A stretch of 64,000 nt of DNA from NCBI GenBank assembly GCA_040756745.1, contig JBFLYO010000004.1, positions 1 to 64,000 on the forward strand, written 5' to 3'. Source of the stretch: JBFLYO01 sp040756745 (GTDB lineage: Bacteria > Bacteroidota > Ignavibacteria > UBA10030 > UBA6906). Below the pieces are notes generated by a model. That model saw only the letters and a list, made by a program, of their open reading frames with translations, did not search any database and was not told the origin of the DNA. The translations under genes and the position numbers were made by a program. This document shows positions 19,162 through 27,985 of this stretch, in pieces. Within the stretch, counting starts at the first letter, position 1; the number at the start of each line of letters is the position of its first letter.

Positions 19162-20448
19162 ATGAACGCCTCAGGCTTGCACAATCGGAAAGTCAACGTT
19201 TTCGTCGTCACGCTTTGGGGTATTGCGCTTGCCGGCTCCGGATGCGCATCGCGTCCGGACAGCGAAGTGGTGTTCTGGGCTCTGGGGGTCGAGGGGGAGC
19301 AGGTCGCGAAGCTCATCCCCGCGTTCGAACAACGGAACCCCGGCGTCCTGGTGCGCGTGCAGATGATCCCCTGGAACGCCGCCCACGAGAAACTCCTCAC
19401 CGCGTATGCCAGCAATTCGCTCCCCGATCTCTTCCAGATCGGCAATACCTGGGTCCCTGAATTCCAGATGCTTGACGCGTTGGAGAACCTGAATCCATGG
19501 CTCGCGCGCTCCTCCACTCTCCGCGAGACAAGCTATTTCCGGGGGATCTGGAACACCAACGTCATCGATTCATCGCTCTACGGCGTTCCCTGGTACGTCG
19601 ACACGAAGGTGCTCTTCTACCGCAAGGACCTTCTTGCTGCCGCGGGGTATCTTCGCCCGCCAGAGACCTGGAATGAATGGTTCGATGTGTGCCGAAAGAT
19701 CGTGGATCGGAGGATCGCGGAGTACGGGGTGTTCTTCTCGACGAACAACGAATGGGTGCCACAGGTGGTGCTGGCACTGCAGAACGGCTCCGCGTTGCTG
19801 AAGGAGAACAACATGTACGGTGACTTCAGCGACCCCCGATTCCGCGACGCCATGCACACGTTCCAGCGCTTTTTCACCGAGGGGCTTGCGCCGGTGAAGA
19901 CGGCACAGGTGGTGAATATCTATCAGGGGATGAAGGACAGGGCGTTTGCCATGTTCATCTCGGGCCCCTGGAGCATCGGTGAATTCCAGAAACGGATGCC
20001 GGACAGTCTGAAGGACTTCTGGATGACTGCCCCGCTCCCGGGTCCCGATCTCGATATGAGGATATCGCTTGCAGGAGGGGCCAGCCTGGCGATATCCCGC
20101 ACCTCAAGCAGGAAGACGAAGGTGTGGAAACTCATCGAGTATCTCTCTGAACCTGATGTCCAGGCCGAATTCTACCGGGTCACGGGAGATCTCCCGGCGC
20201 GCATTGAGGCATGGAACTCTCCGTTGCTGGCAAACAACAGGTACGCTGCGGCCTTCTTCGAGCAGCTGACTCGAGTTGTCGCAACGCCGAAGATCCCCGA
20301 GTGGGAGCAAATCGCGCAGAAGGTCCGGGAACTGACCGAGCTGATCACGATGGGAACGATGAGCGTGGACAACGCTACGGCGGAGCTGGACCGTGCCGTG
20401 AACCTGATCCTCGAAAAACGTCGATGGATGGCGGCCCATGCGCACTAG
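19162..20448 (+). CDS. Sugar ABC transporter substrate-binding lipoprotein
   Basis: This 428-aa protein has a lipoprotein signal (lipobox LAGSGC, Cys28) and the family-1 extracellular solute-binding fold: 'VVFWALGVEGEQVAKLIPAF', 'AHEKLLTAYASNSLPDLFQI', 'GVPWYVDTKVLFYRKDLL' and 'MFISGPWSIGEF'. It begins 3 bp after the GH2 stop and overlaps the next permease by 11 bp. It should capture oligosaccharides released by the upstream glucanases and hand them to the two permeases. A second binding protein at 42088 is only distantly similar and serves a different context. Confidence 0.9.
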   Translation: MNASGLHNRKVNVFVVTLWGIALAGSGCASRPDSEVVFWALGVEGEQVAKLIPAFEQRNPGVLVRVQMIPWNAAHEKLLTAYASNSLPDLFQIGNTWVPEFQMLDALENLNPWLARSSTLRETSYFRGIWNTNVIDSSLYGVPWYVDTKVLFYRKDLLAAAGYLRPPETWNEWFDVCRKIVDRRIAEYGVFFSTNNEWVPQVVLALQNGSALLKENNMYGDFSDPRFRDAMHTFQRFFTEGLAPVKTAQVVNIYQGMKDRAFAMFISGPWSIGEFQKRMPDSLKDFWMTAPLPGPDLDMRISLAGGASLAISRTSSRKTKVWKLIEYLSEPDVQAEFYRVTGDLPARIEAWNSPLLANNRYAAAFFEQLTRVVATPKIPEWEQIAQKVRELTELITMGTMSVDNATAELDRAVNLILEKRRWMAAHAH

Positions 20449-21325
20449 CACACCGGCCCGCGCCGCCGTCCTGTTTCTCGCCCCCGCCCTGATCGCCATC
20501 GGCGTATTCTTCTTCCTACCGGTGATCGCCGCGCTGGGGCTCAGCTTCACGGACTTCGACATCTATTCGCTTGCGAACTGGCGCTATGCCCGGTTTGTCG
20601 GTGCGAAGAATTACACTGATCTTGTTGCAGATCCGCTCTTCTGGAAGGCCCTGCGCAATACGCTCTACTTCCTTGTTGTCGGCGGGCCCCTCTCGATCCT
20701 GGTCTCGCTTGGAACGGCCCTGCTCCTCCAGTCGAAACTGGGCCGATTCAAGGGCCTCTTCCGCACCGCCTACTTCGCCCCCGTGGTCACCACGCTCGTT
20801 GCCGTGGCGGTGGTATGGCGGTTCGTCTACCATCCGCGCTTCGGGGTGCTGAACTACGCGCTGTCGTTCCTGGGCATCGGGCCGGTCGACTGGCTGGGCG
20901 ATCCCGGGTGGGCGATGCCTGCGATCATCCTTCTTGCGGTGTGGAAAAACTTCGGCTACAACATGATCATCTTCATCGCGGGACTCCAGAACATCCCGCA
21001 GGAGCTTTATGAGGCGGCGGATATCGACGGTGCGGGGCGGTGGCAGAAGTTTACGACGATTACTCTTCCCCTCCTTGCCCCAACGACCCTGTTCATCAGC
21101 ATCATCACGGTGATCGGCTATCTCCAGCTCTTCGCCGAGCCCTACGTGATGACACAGGGGGGGCCGCTCGACGCAACATTGAGTCTCGTGCTGATGATGT
21201 ACGAGCAGGGCTTCCGCTGGTGGAACATGGGGTATTCGGCGGCCGTGGCGTTCATCCTGTTCGGGCTCATTCTGATCCCCTCGTTCATTCAGACGAGACT
21301 ACGACGGGAGGGGCGACAGGCATGA
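20438..21325 (+). CDS. Sugar ABC transporter permease, MalF/UgpA type
   Basis: This 295-aa integral membrane protein has about six hydrophobic segments and the EAA loop 'EAADIDGAGRWQKFTTITLP' that contacts the ATPase. It overlaps the binding-protein gene by 11 bp and the next permease by 4 bp (ATGA), indicating translational coupling. With its partner it forms the channel of a carbohydrate-uptake type-1 importer. Confidence 0.92.
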   Translation: MRTSTPARAAVLFLAPALIAIGVFFFLPVIAALGLSFTDFDIYSLANWRYARFVGAKNYTDLVADPLFWKALRNTLYFLVVGGPLSILVSLGTALLLQSKLGRFKGLFRTAYFAPVVTTLVAVAVVWRFVYHPRFGVLNYALSFLGIGPVDWLGDPGWAMPAIILLAVWKNFGYNMIIFIAGLQNIPQELYEAADIDGAGRWQKFTTITLPLLAPTTLFISIITVIGYLQLFAEPYVMTQGGPLDATLSLVLMMYEQGFRWWNMGYSAAVAFILFGLILIPSFIQTRLRREGRQA

Positions 21326-22143
21326 AGGTCCTCCGCACCGTTGTGCTGCATGTCGTGTTGATCGTCATCGCGGGGATCGCGCTGACCCCGCTCCTCTGGA
21401 TGGTCGCCGCTTCACTGATGCCGAGCGGAGAGGCAAGCAGTTTTCCCCCGCCCTTCTTCCCAAGGGTTGTGACCTTCGAGCATTATATCGGCCTTCTTAC
21501 GCGGCTCAATCTGGGGCGCTATCTCTTCAACAGCGCATTCCTCTCGGTCGCGGTGACGGTGATTGCGCTGATCGTCAACTCGATGGCAGGATACGCCTTC
21601 GCCAAGTTCCGCTTCCGCGGGAGGGACCCTCTCTTCAAGCTGCTCCTCTCCTCAATGGTGATCCCTGCACAGGTAACAATGCTCCCCCTGTTCCTGATGC
21701 TGAACAAGATGGGGTTCATTAATTCCTACGTCGGGGTGATCATCCCCGGCATGGCGAGCGTATTCGGCATATTCCTCTTCCGGCAGTTCGCACGCTCCAT
21801 CTCGGACAGCCTGATTGAGGCGGCGCGCATGGACGGCGCCGGCGACCTCAGAATTTACGTTTCGCTCATTTTGCCTCTCTGCAAGCCCATCCTCATCACC
21901 CTCGGCATCATCACGTTCATGGGAACCTGGAACGACTTCCTCTGGCCTCTGATCGTGATGACCGACGACACGATGTACACCCTTCCCGTGGCGATCGCCA
22001 ACCTGTCGCTCGAGCATGTGCAGGACGTGGAGCTGATGATGGCGGGGTCGGTGATCACCGTGGCGCCGGTGCTGATCCTCTTCGCCGTGGTGCAGAAGTA
22101 CTACATCGGCGGGATTATGGCGGGAGGGGTGAAGGGGGAGTAG
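21322..22143 (+). CDS. Sugar ABC transporter permease, MalG/UgpE type
   Basis: This 273-aa membrane protein carries the EAA motif 'EAARMDGAGDLRIYVSLILP' and 'GTWNDFLWPLI', typical of MalG-like permeases. The ATG at 21322 overlaps the upstream stop (ATGA); the longer frame from 21040 only runs through the previous gene. No ATP-binding subunit follows. In many bacteria a shared MsmK/UgpC-type ATPase encoded elsewhere energises several such importers, and that is probably the case here. Confidence 0.92.
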   Translation: MKVLRTVVLHVVLIVIAGIALTPLLWMVAASLMPSGEASSFPPPFFPRVVTFEHYIGLLTRLNLGRYLFNSAFLSVAVTVIALIVNSMAGYAFAKFRFRGRDPLFKLLLSSMVIPAQVTMLPLFLMLNKMGFINSYVGVIIPGMASVFGIFLFRQFARSISDSLIEAARMDGAGDLRIYVSLILPLCKPILITLGIITFMGTWNDFLWPLIVMTDDTMYTLPVAIANLSLEHVQDVELMMAGSVITVAPVLILFAVVQKYYIGGIMAGGVKGE

Positions 22144-22260
22144 CACGTGAAACCATCGCAATGCAACATTCTTCATTGTCATTTGTTATAATCACAATAG
22201 AGCGTCAATCAGAGCTCTTGTACTCATGGCGACAATGTCATCAGTGAAAGGAATCACACC
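22144..22260 (+). promoter_or_regulatory. Intergenic region with candidate -10 box
   Basis: This AT-richer 117-bp gap follows the sugar importer. A perfect TATAAT (22187-22192) occurs inside GTTATAATCACAA, flanked by short TTGT/ACAA arms, but there is no good -35 at 17 bp. It is a plausible start of a new transcription unit for the oxidoreductase/phosphoesterase pair. No terminator is recognisable. Confidence 0.4.
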
Positions 22261-22962
22261 ATGAACATCGGCATACTCGGAACGGGCGTAGTCGGTCAGG
22301 CGCTTGCCGGTAAGCTCTCTGCACTCGGCAACAACGTCGTCGTCGGGACGAGAAACGTCGCCGGGACACTCGCGAACACCAGCCCGAATCAGTATGGCAT
22401 GCCACCATATAGCGCTTGGCAGAAGGATCATCCGCGGGTGCGGCTCGCGACATTTGCGGAAGCCGCGGCGCATGGTGAACTGGTCGTCAATTGTATATCG
22501 GGAACGGCCTCCCTTGAGGCCTTACACACGGCGGGCCAGAAGAACCTGGACGGCAAGATCCTCGTCGACGTCTCCAATCCTCTCGATTTCTCGAAGGGTT
22601 TCCCCCCATCGCTCAGTGTCTGCAATACCGATTCCATCGGCGAACAGATTCAGCGCGCCTATCCGAAAACGAGAGTTGTCAAGACGCTCAACACAACAAA
22701 TGCCTTTGTCATGGTCAATCCGGCAGCTGTCCCGGGTGACCACGACCTTTTTCTGAGCGGGAACGACGAGGGAGCGAAAGCAGACGTCAAACGCCTCCTT
22801 GTCTCGTTGGGTTGGAAGGAATCGAACATTATTGATCTGGGCGACATTACGACGGCGCGTGGGGTTGAAATGCTGTTGCCGCTCTGGGTTCGAGTATTCG
22901 GCCGACTGCAGAATCCGATGTTCAATTTTCATGTGGTCGTTGCGCCACCGCCGAACAAGTAG
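22261..22962 (+). CDS. NADPH-dependent F420-reductase-type oxidoreductase
   Basis: This 233-aa soluble protein has an N-terminal Rossmann dinucleotide loop 'GILGTGVVGQALAGKL', then 'GTRN', where an Arg after the second strand suggests NADP(H). 'VVNCISGTASLEAL' and 'ILVDVSNPLDFSKGFPPSL' match the NADP oxidoreductase, coenzyme F420-dependent family (PF03807). Relatives without F420 are common in bacteria and act as generic NADP-dependent reductases. AAAGGAAT precedes the ATG. The next gene, a metallophosphoesterase, is closely spaced. The physiological substrate is unknown and I see no link to glycan or metal genes. Confidence 0.82.
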   Translation: MNIGILGTGVVGQALAGKLSALGNNVVVGTRNVAGTLANTSPNQYGMPPYSAWQKDHPRVRLATFAEAAAHGELVVNCISGTASLEALHTAGQKNLDGKILVDVSNPLDFSKGFPPSLSVCNTDSIGEQIQRAYPKTRVVKTLNTTNAFVMVNPAAVPGDHDLFLSGNDEGAKADVKRLLVSLGWKESNIIDLGDITTARGVEMLLPLWVRVFGRLQNPMFNFHVVVAPPPNK

Positions 22963-23001
22963 GTGCACATGACATCGTCACACTCGGATCAAGAGGCCAG
23001 A

Positions 23002-24195
23002 ATGAACATCGGTGCCTACGTAACCTGGATCACCATTGTTCTTGTCGTTCTCGGCGTGGGCTACGCCTATATCGGCTGGCGGCTCATCATTCCCGCGAAG
23101 CTCATGATGCCGTGGAGGCTCTGCGCCTGGATCGCAGTTGCTCTTCTGTTCCTCCTTCCGTTCGGCTCAACGTTTCTCATGCGCTACAATGAGCGGCTGA
23201 CTGAGCCACTCTCATGGGTATCCTACGTCGGGCTCGGGTTCCTCTCGTTCGTTTTGACTCTGTTGCTGGCACGCGACATCTTCTACGTTGGGTCACTCGG
23301 CGTGGAAAAGCTCCTCAGCTTCGTTCGTTTGACCGATCCGTCTTCCGGTCCCTCTCGAAGAGAATTCCTGATGCAGATATCGGGCCTCGGCGTTCTCGGT
23401 ATCGCTGCATCGCTGACCGCATACGGCGTGTACGAAGCACGCAGGAGACCCGGCATTGTCAAAATCACTGTTCCGCTGCGTGGTCTGCCTGCAGAGTTCG
23501 AGGGCTTTAGAATCGCACAGATCACCGACATCCATGCCGGGTTAACGGTGAAGAGAGACTGGATCGAAACAATTGTGAGGGAAGTACTGGAGCTCAATCC
23601 GGATCTGATTGCATTCACCGGTGACCTTGCCGACGGGTCTGTGCCTCATCTCCGCGAGGATGTGTCTCCGTTCGCCGACTTGCAGGCTCCGTTTGGCAAG
23701 TTCTTCGTTACCGGCAACCACGAATATTACTCCGGTGTGGAACCGTGGGTGGAGGAAGCCCGACAGCTCGGGTACGATGTCCTGAATAACGAGCATCGGA
23801 TCATTGAGCGAAACGGCGCCTCGTTCGTGCTCGCCGGTGTGACCGACTACTCCGGCGGACAGTTCCTCGCCAGCCACACATCGGACCCCGCGGCTGCCGT
23901 GAAGGGTACACCGTCGAACATGTTGAAGGTCCTCCTTGCGCATCAGCCGCGTACGCTGTACCAAGCGAGTGGCCTGGGGGTCGACCTGATACTCTCAGGG
24001 CACACCCACGGCGGGCAGTTCTTTCCGTGGAATCTTGTGGCGACCATCGGACAGCCGTTCATCAAGGGGTTGCACAAAGTGAACGGCACGTGGGTCTATG
24101 TAAGCAAAGGGACGGGCTACTGGGGCCCGCCAGTGCGGTTGGGCGCGCGGTCCGAGATCACGGTTGTTTCATTGACCAGTGAGCCCAATGCATGA
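23002..24195 (+). CDS. Membrane-anchored metallophosphoesterase (YkuE/YaeI-like)
   Basis: This 397-aa protein starts, by preference, at the ATG 23002, preceded by AAGAGG at good spacing; in-frame GTG 22963 and ATG 22969 are alternatives. Three or four hydrophobic segments occupy residues 1-100. A Tat-like 'SRREFLMQISGLGVLGI' stretch lies near residue 110, then comes a calcineurin-like phosphoesterase domain. Metal ligands are visible in 'QITDIHAG', 'FTGDLADG', 'VTGNHEYY' and 'LSGHTHGG'. Such proteins hydrolyse phosphoesters at the outer face of the inner membrane. Its partner gene is the oxidoreductase just upstream. No specific substrate can be assigned. Confidence 0.88.
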   Translation: MNIGAYVTWITIVLVVLGVGYAYIGWRLIIPAKLMMPWRLCAWIAVALLFLLPFGSTFLMRYNERLTEPLSWVSYVGLGFLSFVLTLLLARDIFYVGSLGVEKLLSFVRLTDPSSGPSRREFLMQISGLGVLGIAASLTAYGVYEARRRPGIVKITVPLRGLPAEFEGFRIAQITDIHAGLTVKRDWIETIVREVLELNPDLIAFTGDLADGSVPHLREDVSPFADLQAPFGKFFVTGNHEYYSGVEPWVEEARQLGYDVLNNEHRIIERNGASFVLAGVTDYSGGQFLASHTSDPAAAVKGTPSNMLKVLLAHQPRTLYQASGLGVDLILSGHTHGGQFFPWNLVATIGQPFIKGLHKVNGTWVYVSKGTGYWGPPVRLGARSEITVVSLTSEPNA

Positions 24196-24287
24196 TGGCG
24201 TGCGAGGATCCCCGTTTGCGCCAGCAACTGTCACCAGTGCGTTGGTCGAATCCTCCTGGTGGTATGGGATCTAGAAACTAAAGTGTA

Positions 24288-24316
24288 TTGACATTCGTTT
24301 AGGATTTCAGTATTTA
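24288..24316 (+). promoter_or_regulatory. Candidate sigma-70-type promoter of the metal island
   Basis: TTGACA (24288-24293) is followed by a 17-bp spacer and TATTTA (24311-24316). It lies in an AT-rich patch after the phosphoesterase gene and before the first metal-island gene. Transcription from here would start near 24323, which excludes the in-frame ATG at 24316 and supports a start at 24466 with a leader of about 140 nt. Confidence 0.45.
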
Positions 24317-24465
24317 TGTCAGAGCCGACAGAGACCTTTCCCAGAACTGCGGAAGTTGTAAAGTCGGGAGGAAGCTACGCCCTCAGCGTACGCCCCTTTC
24401 GGGTGGGAAACGGAAGATGTCGAAGTCATTGCAGAATGGCACAAGAGTTGTGGAACATCCCTAAA

Positions 24466-24903
24466 ATGAGTCTCAGTAGCCGGCATATGCTGTTCTGGGG
24501 TCGCCTGTTCCTGGTGGTCTTTTTCTTCGCCAATACAGGGGTTACGGTCGTCCTCCGGCACTGCACTATGGCCGTGATGGATTGCTGCGCGGGTGACGAC
24601 AATTGCGCCGCGGCATCATGCGAATACACTCATTCTGAGGCCGCTGTGAAGACCGAGGTGGTGACCTCGACTTCTAGCTGTCAGGTGCCCAGCATACTGG
24701 GTGGGTACCGGACAGAACCGACCATTGTCACAAAAGATACTTCTCCTCTTCAACCCAAGATTGAACTCCTCGGCGCTGTGACGATTCCTGCAGTATTGCA
24801 GGCCGCGCCCGCTCAACAGTTTTCAGCCCTTCCAACCCTCGGGAGATCTCCGTTTCCGCCCCCGGTGGAGACGTACGTCCTCAACGCAACACTCCTGATT
24901 TAA
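24466..24903 (+). CDS. Small Cys-containing secreted protein of metal locus (HYC_CC_PP-like)
   Basis: This 145-aa protein starts, by preference, at ATG 24466; the frame is open back to 24316 but that start overlaps the candidate promoter. One hydrophobic segment (residues ~9-27, 'LFWGRLFLVVFFFANTGV') is followed by 'RHCTMAVMDCCAGDDNC', more Cys pairs, and a C-terminal 'PPP' stretch ending in hydrophobic residues. The order (H-C, CC, PP) recalls the small HYC_CC_PP family found beside copper or heavy-metal efflux genes in Bacteroidota; this is a resemblance, not a proven match. It is followed by a TolC-type gene and then the Cus-type pump, so a metal-related periplasmic role is likely. Confidence 0.6.
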   Translation: MSLSSRHMLFWGRLFLVVFFFANTGVTVVLRHCTMAVMDCCAGDDNCAAASCEYTHSEAAVKTEVVTSTSSCQVPSILGGYRTEPTIVTKDTSPLQPKIELLGAVTIPAVLQAAPAQQFSALPTLGRSPFPPPVETYVLNATLLI

Positions 24904-25040
24904 CACACTTCGTTAGGCCTTAGCGCACCCACGCCATGGGCGATCTCCGCCCGGACGTTGCTGCGTTCACGGTATTTCTGCGTTTTATCAGCCCGTTCAG
25001 GGGCAATCTCCGTCGACCGATACGCAAGGAGCATCGCCAT

Positions 25041-26324
25041 ATGCTGAAATCAATTTTCCGGTTTCTGTCCGTTGCCCTGTGCAGCGTCCCCGTTCTCGTC
25101 CACGCCCAGGGATCCCCCGTCCTGAAGCTCGACGATCTCGTTGCCGAAGCGGTTCTTAACAATCCACAGCTCAGGGCCGCACGTCATCAGACAAATGCGG
25201 CATTGACGAGAGTGGACCAGGTGACATCCTGGGAAGCGCCTCAGGTTGGTGTCGAGGCATACCAGACTCCGGTTCGCTCGTTCCCCAATCCGCTGAAGGA
25301 CGGAATGGAAACCGATTACTTCATTCAGCAGATGATTCCGTTCCCGGGCAAGCTCTCAAATATGGGAAAGGCAGCGGAGAGCAACGCCGGCATGGCCGAC
25401 CAGAACTATAAGGCGCTCGAACGAAAGATCATTCGGGATCTGAAATCGGCCTACTACGAGCTGTACCTCGTGGAACGCAAACTCGAGATCAATGCGGAGA
25501 ACCAGGAACTGATGAGAAAGTTCGTCGCCATTGCCTCCAAGCAGTATGAAGTAGGCATGGGGAAGCAACCGGATATCCTCCGCGCCCAGACCGAGCTCTC
25601 GACACTGATCACCGACGGCCTGAATATCCAGCAGCAGAAGACGGCCGTTGAGGCAATGATGAACACGATTCTTGGCCGGCAGGCAAACGCTCCCCTCGGG
25701 TACGTTCCGGAAATCGAATCCACGGTCCCCCCATGGACCTTCGAACAGCTTCGCCCCCTGGCGCTTGAAAACCGTCCGGAGGTCAAAGCGATGAATTTCA
25801 ATATCGAGATGGCGAAATCCGAACTCTCCGCGTCGAAGCGAGAGCTCTTTCCCGATCTGATGGTGCGGGTCATGTATAAGGACATGGCGATGACGAGGGA
25901 TGATTTCTGGTCGACGATGGTGGGCATCAGCATTCCCATTGCACCGTGGGCAGGCGGGAAGGTGACCTCAAAGGTGGATGAGAACGAGCTGAACGTCAGG
26001 AAGGCGGAGGAAGAATTCAACAACATGCGCAACATGACATCGTTTGAGCTGCAGGATGCGCTGGTCAAGGTCCAGACATACCAGAACATCCTCCTACTCT
26101 ACAAGACCACCGTTGTCCCGCAGGCGGAGCAGACGCTGCAATCAACACTGGCGGCGTATCAGACAGGGAAAACCGAGTTCCTCATGCTGATCGACGCCTA
26201 CCGGATGCTGCTGATGGCCCGTCTCGATCGGTACATGGCAGTGATGAACCTGATGACGAGCCAGGCGCAACTTGAACAGGCCGTGGGTCTGGACGTTGCC
26301 GAGATTTCAAAACGAATTCCGTAA
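25041..26324 (+). CDS. TolC-family outer-membrane efflux protein (CusC-like)
   Basis: This 427-aa protein starts at ATG 25041, with AAGGAG upstream and a signal peptide ending 'VLVHAQG'. The TolC fold is visible as two repeats of long helices: 'LDDLVAEAVLNNPQLRAARH' at the start, 'YYELYLVERKLEINAENQEL', 'KQYEVGMGKQPDIL', then 'RPEVKAMNFNIEMAKSELSA' and 'AYQTGKTEFLMLIDAYRMLL'. It forms the outer-membrane duct of the tripartite pump encoded by the next two genes, with a 25-bp gap. Assignment to the Cus-type system rests on these neighbours. Confidence 0.9.
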   Translation: MLKSIFRFLSVALCSVPVLVHAQGSPVLKLDDLVAEAVLNNPQLRAARHQTNAALTRVDQVTSWEAPQVGVEAYQTPVRSFPNPLKDGMETDYFIQQMIPFPGKLSNMGKAAESNAGMADQNYKALERKIIRDLKSAYYELYLVERKLEINAENQELMRKFVAIASKQYEVGMGKQPDILRAQTELSTLITDGLNIQQQKTAVEAMMNTILGRQANAPLGYVPEIESTVPPWTFEQLRPLALENRPEVKAMNFNIEMAKSELSASKRELFPDLMVRVMYKDMAMTRDDFWSTMVGISIPIAPWAGGKVTSKVDENELNVRKAEEEFNNMRNMTSFELQDALVKVQTYQNILLLYKTTVVPQAEQTLQSTLAAYQTGKTEFLMLIDAYRMLLMARLDRYMAVMNLMTSQAQLEQAVGLDVAEISKRIP

Positions 26325-26349
26325 ACCACGATCTCCGAAGGATGAAATC

Positions 26350-27957
26350 ATGAAGAAGTCGGTCATTCTTGTTGGCCTCAGTCTCGTAGTTGGTCTTGGA
26401 GCTGGCTGGTTCTTGTTTTCCCCGTCGGCGCACGATTCCGGCGCGGGAAGGCGAAAGATCCTTTACTATCGTGACCCGATGAATCCGCAGAATACCTCGC
26501 CGGTCCCGAAGAAAGCACCAGACGGGATGGATTTCGTTCCTGTGTATGCCGAAAACCAGGGAACGACCGGTGAACGAAAAATCGCATACTACAAAGACCC
26601 AATGCACCCCTGGTACACGTCCGACAAGCCTGGCAAGGCCCCCGACTGCGGGATGGACCTTGTACCCGTGTACGAAGGGGAAAGCGATGCGAAGGGCATC
26701 AAGATTGACCCCGTCACCGTGCAGAACATCGGAGTGAAGGTGGAGGAGGTAACCAGGAAAAAGCTGAACAAAGTCATCCGTACGAACGGGAAGGTGGACT
26801 ATGACGAGCGAAGGTTGTACTCGGTCAACACCAAGGTCATGGGGTGGGCGGAGAAGCTGTATGTCGACTATACCGGCAAAGTCGTGAAGAAGGGAGAGCC
26901 CCTCTTGGAGCTGTACAGTCCGGAGCTTGTCACAACGCAGGAGGAGTACCTTCAGGCGCTTGCGTATCGGAAGAAGCTGCAGGAGAGTGATCTGGCGGAA
27001 GCAAGGAAGGGCTCGGACGAGCTACTCGAGAGCGCTCGGCGCCGATTGATGTATTGGGACATACCAGAAAGCGAGATCAGGGCGCTCGAACAACGGGGGA
27101 CACCGAAGAAGACGATGACATTCCATTCGCCCGCAGATGGCATCGTGACGGACAAGATGATCAAGGCCGGCCAGAATGTTATGGCGGGGATGGAGCTATT
27201 TCGGGTTGCCGATCTCTCGACGGTATGGGTCCTGGCGGATATTTACCAGTTCGAACTTCCCTGGGTGAAGCTTGGTCAGCGGGCGGAAATTGAACTGTCC
27301 TACCTTCCGGGCAAAACCTTCAAGGGGACCGTAACGTATGTCTATCCCTACCTGAGCGCGGAGACAAAGACAGCGAGAGTCCGGATCGAGGTGCGGAATT
27401 CGTCCGCATTTGAACTGAAGCCGGACATGTTCGCGCAGGTGAAGCTTGTCTCTCCCGTCTCTGTCGATGCCGTGGTCGTGCCTGATCAGGCGATTATCCG
27501 CTCGGGAGAACGGAACATAGCCGTAATTGCGCTCGGTGGGGGATACTTCGATCCGCGCGATGTTACACTTGGCGTCCAGTCGGAGGGCTATGTGCAGGTA
27601 CTGGAGGGAATTCAGGACGGGGAAAAGATCGTCGTTTCATCCCAGTTTCTCATCGACTCTGAAAGCAACTTGAAGGCCGCAATCAGTCAGTTAGGGGCCC
27701 GCACCGACAGTTCATCGGGCACTCAGCATTCGATGCCGGGGCATGAGGGGATGGATATGAGCATGCCGGAGTCCGAGCCAGATTCTCACGAAGGACACGA
27801 TATGCAGCAAATGGAGCATGGCAATTCACATGAAGGGCATGACATGGCGAAGCAGAAACCGGGCAAGAGGAGCGGGGGTGGCGCTGCTGGGAAAGGCACG
27901 AAGGCGCCGGAGAGCCATCCGGACAGCAGCCATCATCACATGATGGACATGAACTGA
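26350..27957 (+). CDS. cusB: Heavy-metal RND efflux periplasmic adaptor (CusB-like)
   Basis: This 535-aa membrane-fusion protein starts at ATG 26350, behind GAAGGATG. After an N-terminal membrane anchor come two heavy-metal-binding (YHYDPMNP-type) domains: 'YYRDPMNPQ' up to 'GMDFVPVY', and 'YYKDPMHPWYTSDKPGKAPD' up to 'CGMDLVPVY'; the first lacks the Cys of the second. Barrel-sandwich and beta-barrel segments follow ('DYTGKVVKKGEPLLELYSPE', 'TFHSPADGIV', 'VWVLADIYQ', 'DGEKIVVSSQFLIDSESNL'). The tail (~80 residues) is rich in His and Met (HEGHDM repeats), suited to Cu(I)/Ag(I). The adaptor links CusA-type and TolC-type partners encoded on either side. Confidence 0.93.
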   Translation: MKKSVILVGLSLVVGLGAGWFLFSPSAHDSGAGRRKILYYRDPMNPQNTSPVPKKAPDGMDFVPVYAENQGTTGERKIAYYKDPMHPWYTSDKPGKAPDCGMDLVPVYEGESDAKGIKIDPVTVQNIGVKVEEVTRKKLNKVIRTNGKVDYDERRLYSVNTKVMGWAEKLYVDYTGKVVKKGEPLLELYSPELVTTQEEYLQALAYRKKLQESDLAEARKGSDELLESARRRLMYWDIPESEIRALEQRGTPKKTMTFHSPADGIVTDKMIKAGQNVMAGMELFRVADLSTVWVLADIYQFELPWVKLGQRAEIELSYLPGKTFKGTVTYVYPYLSAETKTARVRIEVRNSSAFELKPDMFAQVKLVSPVSVDAVVVPDQAIIRSGERNIAVIALGGGYFDPRDVTLGVQSEGYVQVLEGIQDGEKIVVSSQFLIDSESNLKAAISQLGARTDSSSGTQHSMPGHEGMDMSMPESEPDSHEGHDMQQMEHGNSHEGHDMAKQKPGKRSGGGAAGKGTKAPESHPDSSHHHMMDMN

Positions 27958-27985
27958 ATCCTCAACCGGCCCCTGGAGATTCTCT

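Noticed and set aside
24316..24465. N-terminal extension of the small Cys protein
   Set aside because: The ATG at 24316 would overlap the candidate -10 box, and its 50 extra residues lie before the membrane segment without a signal-like character.
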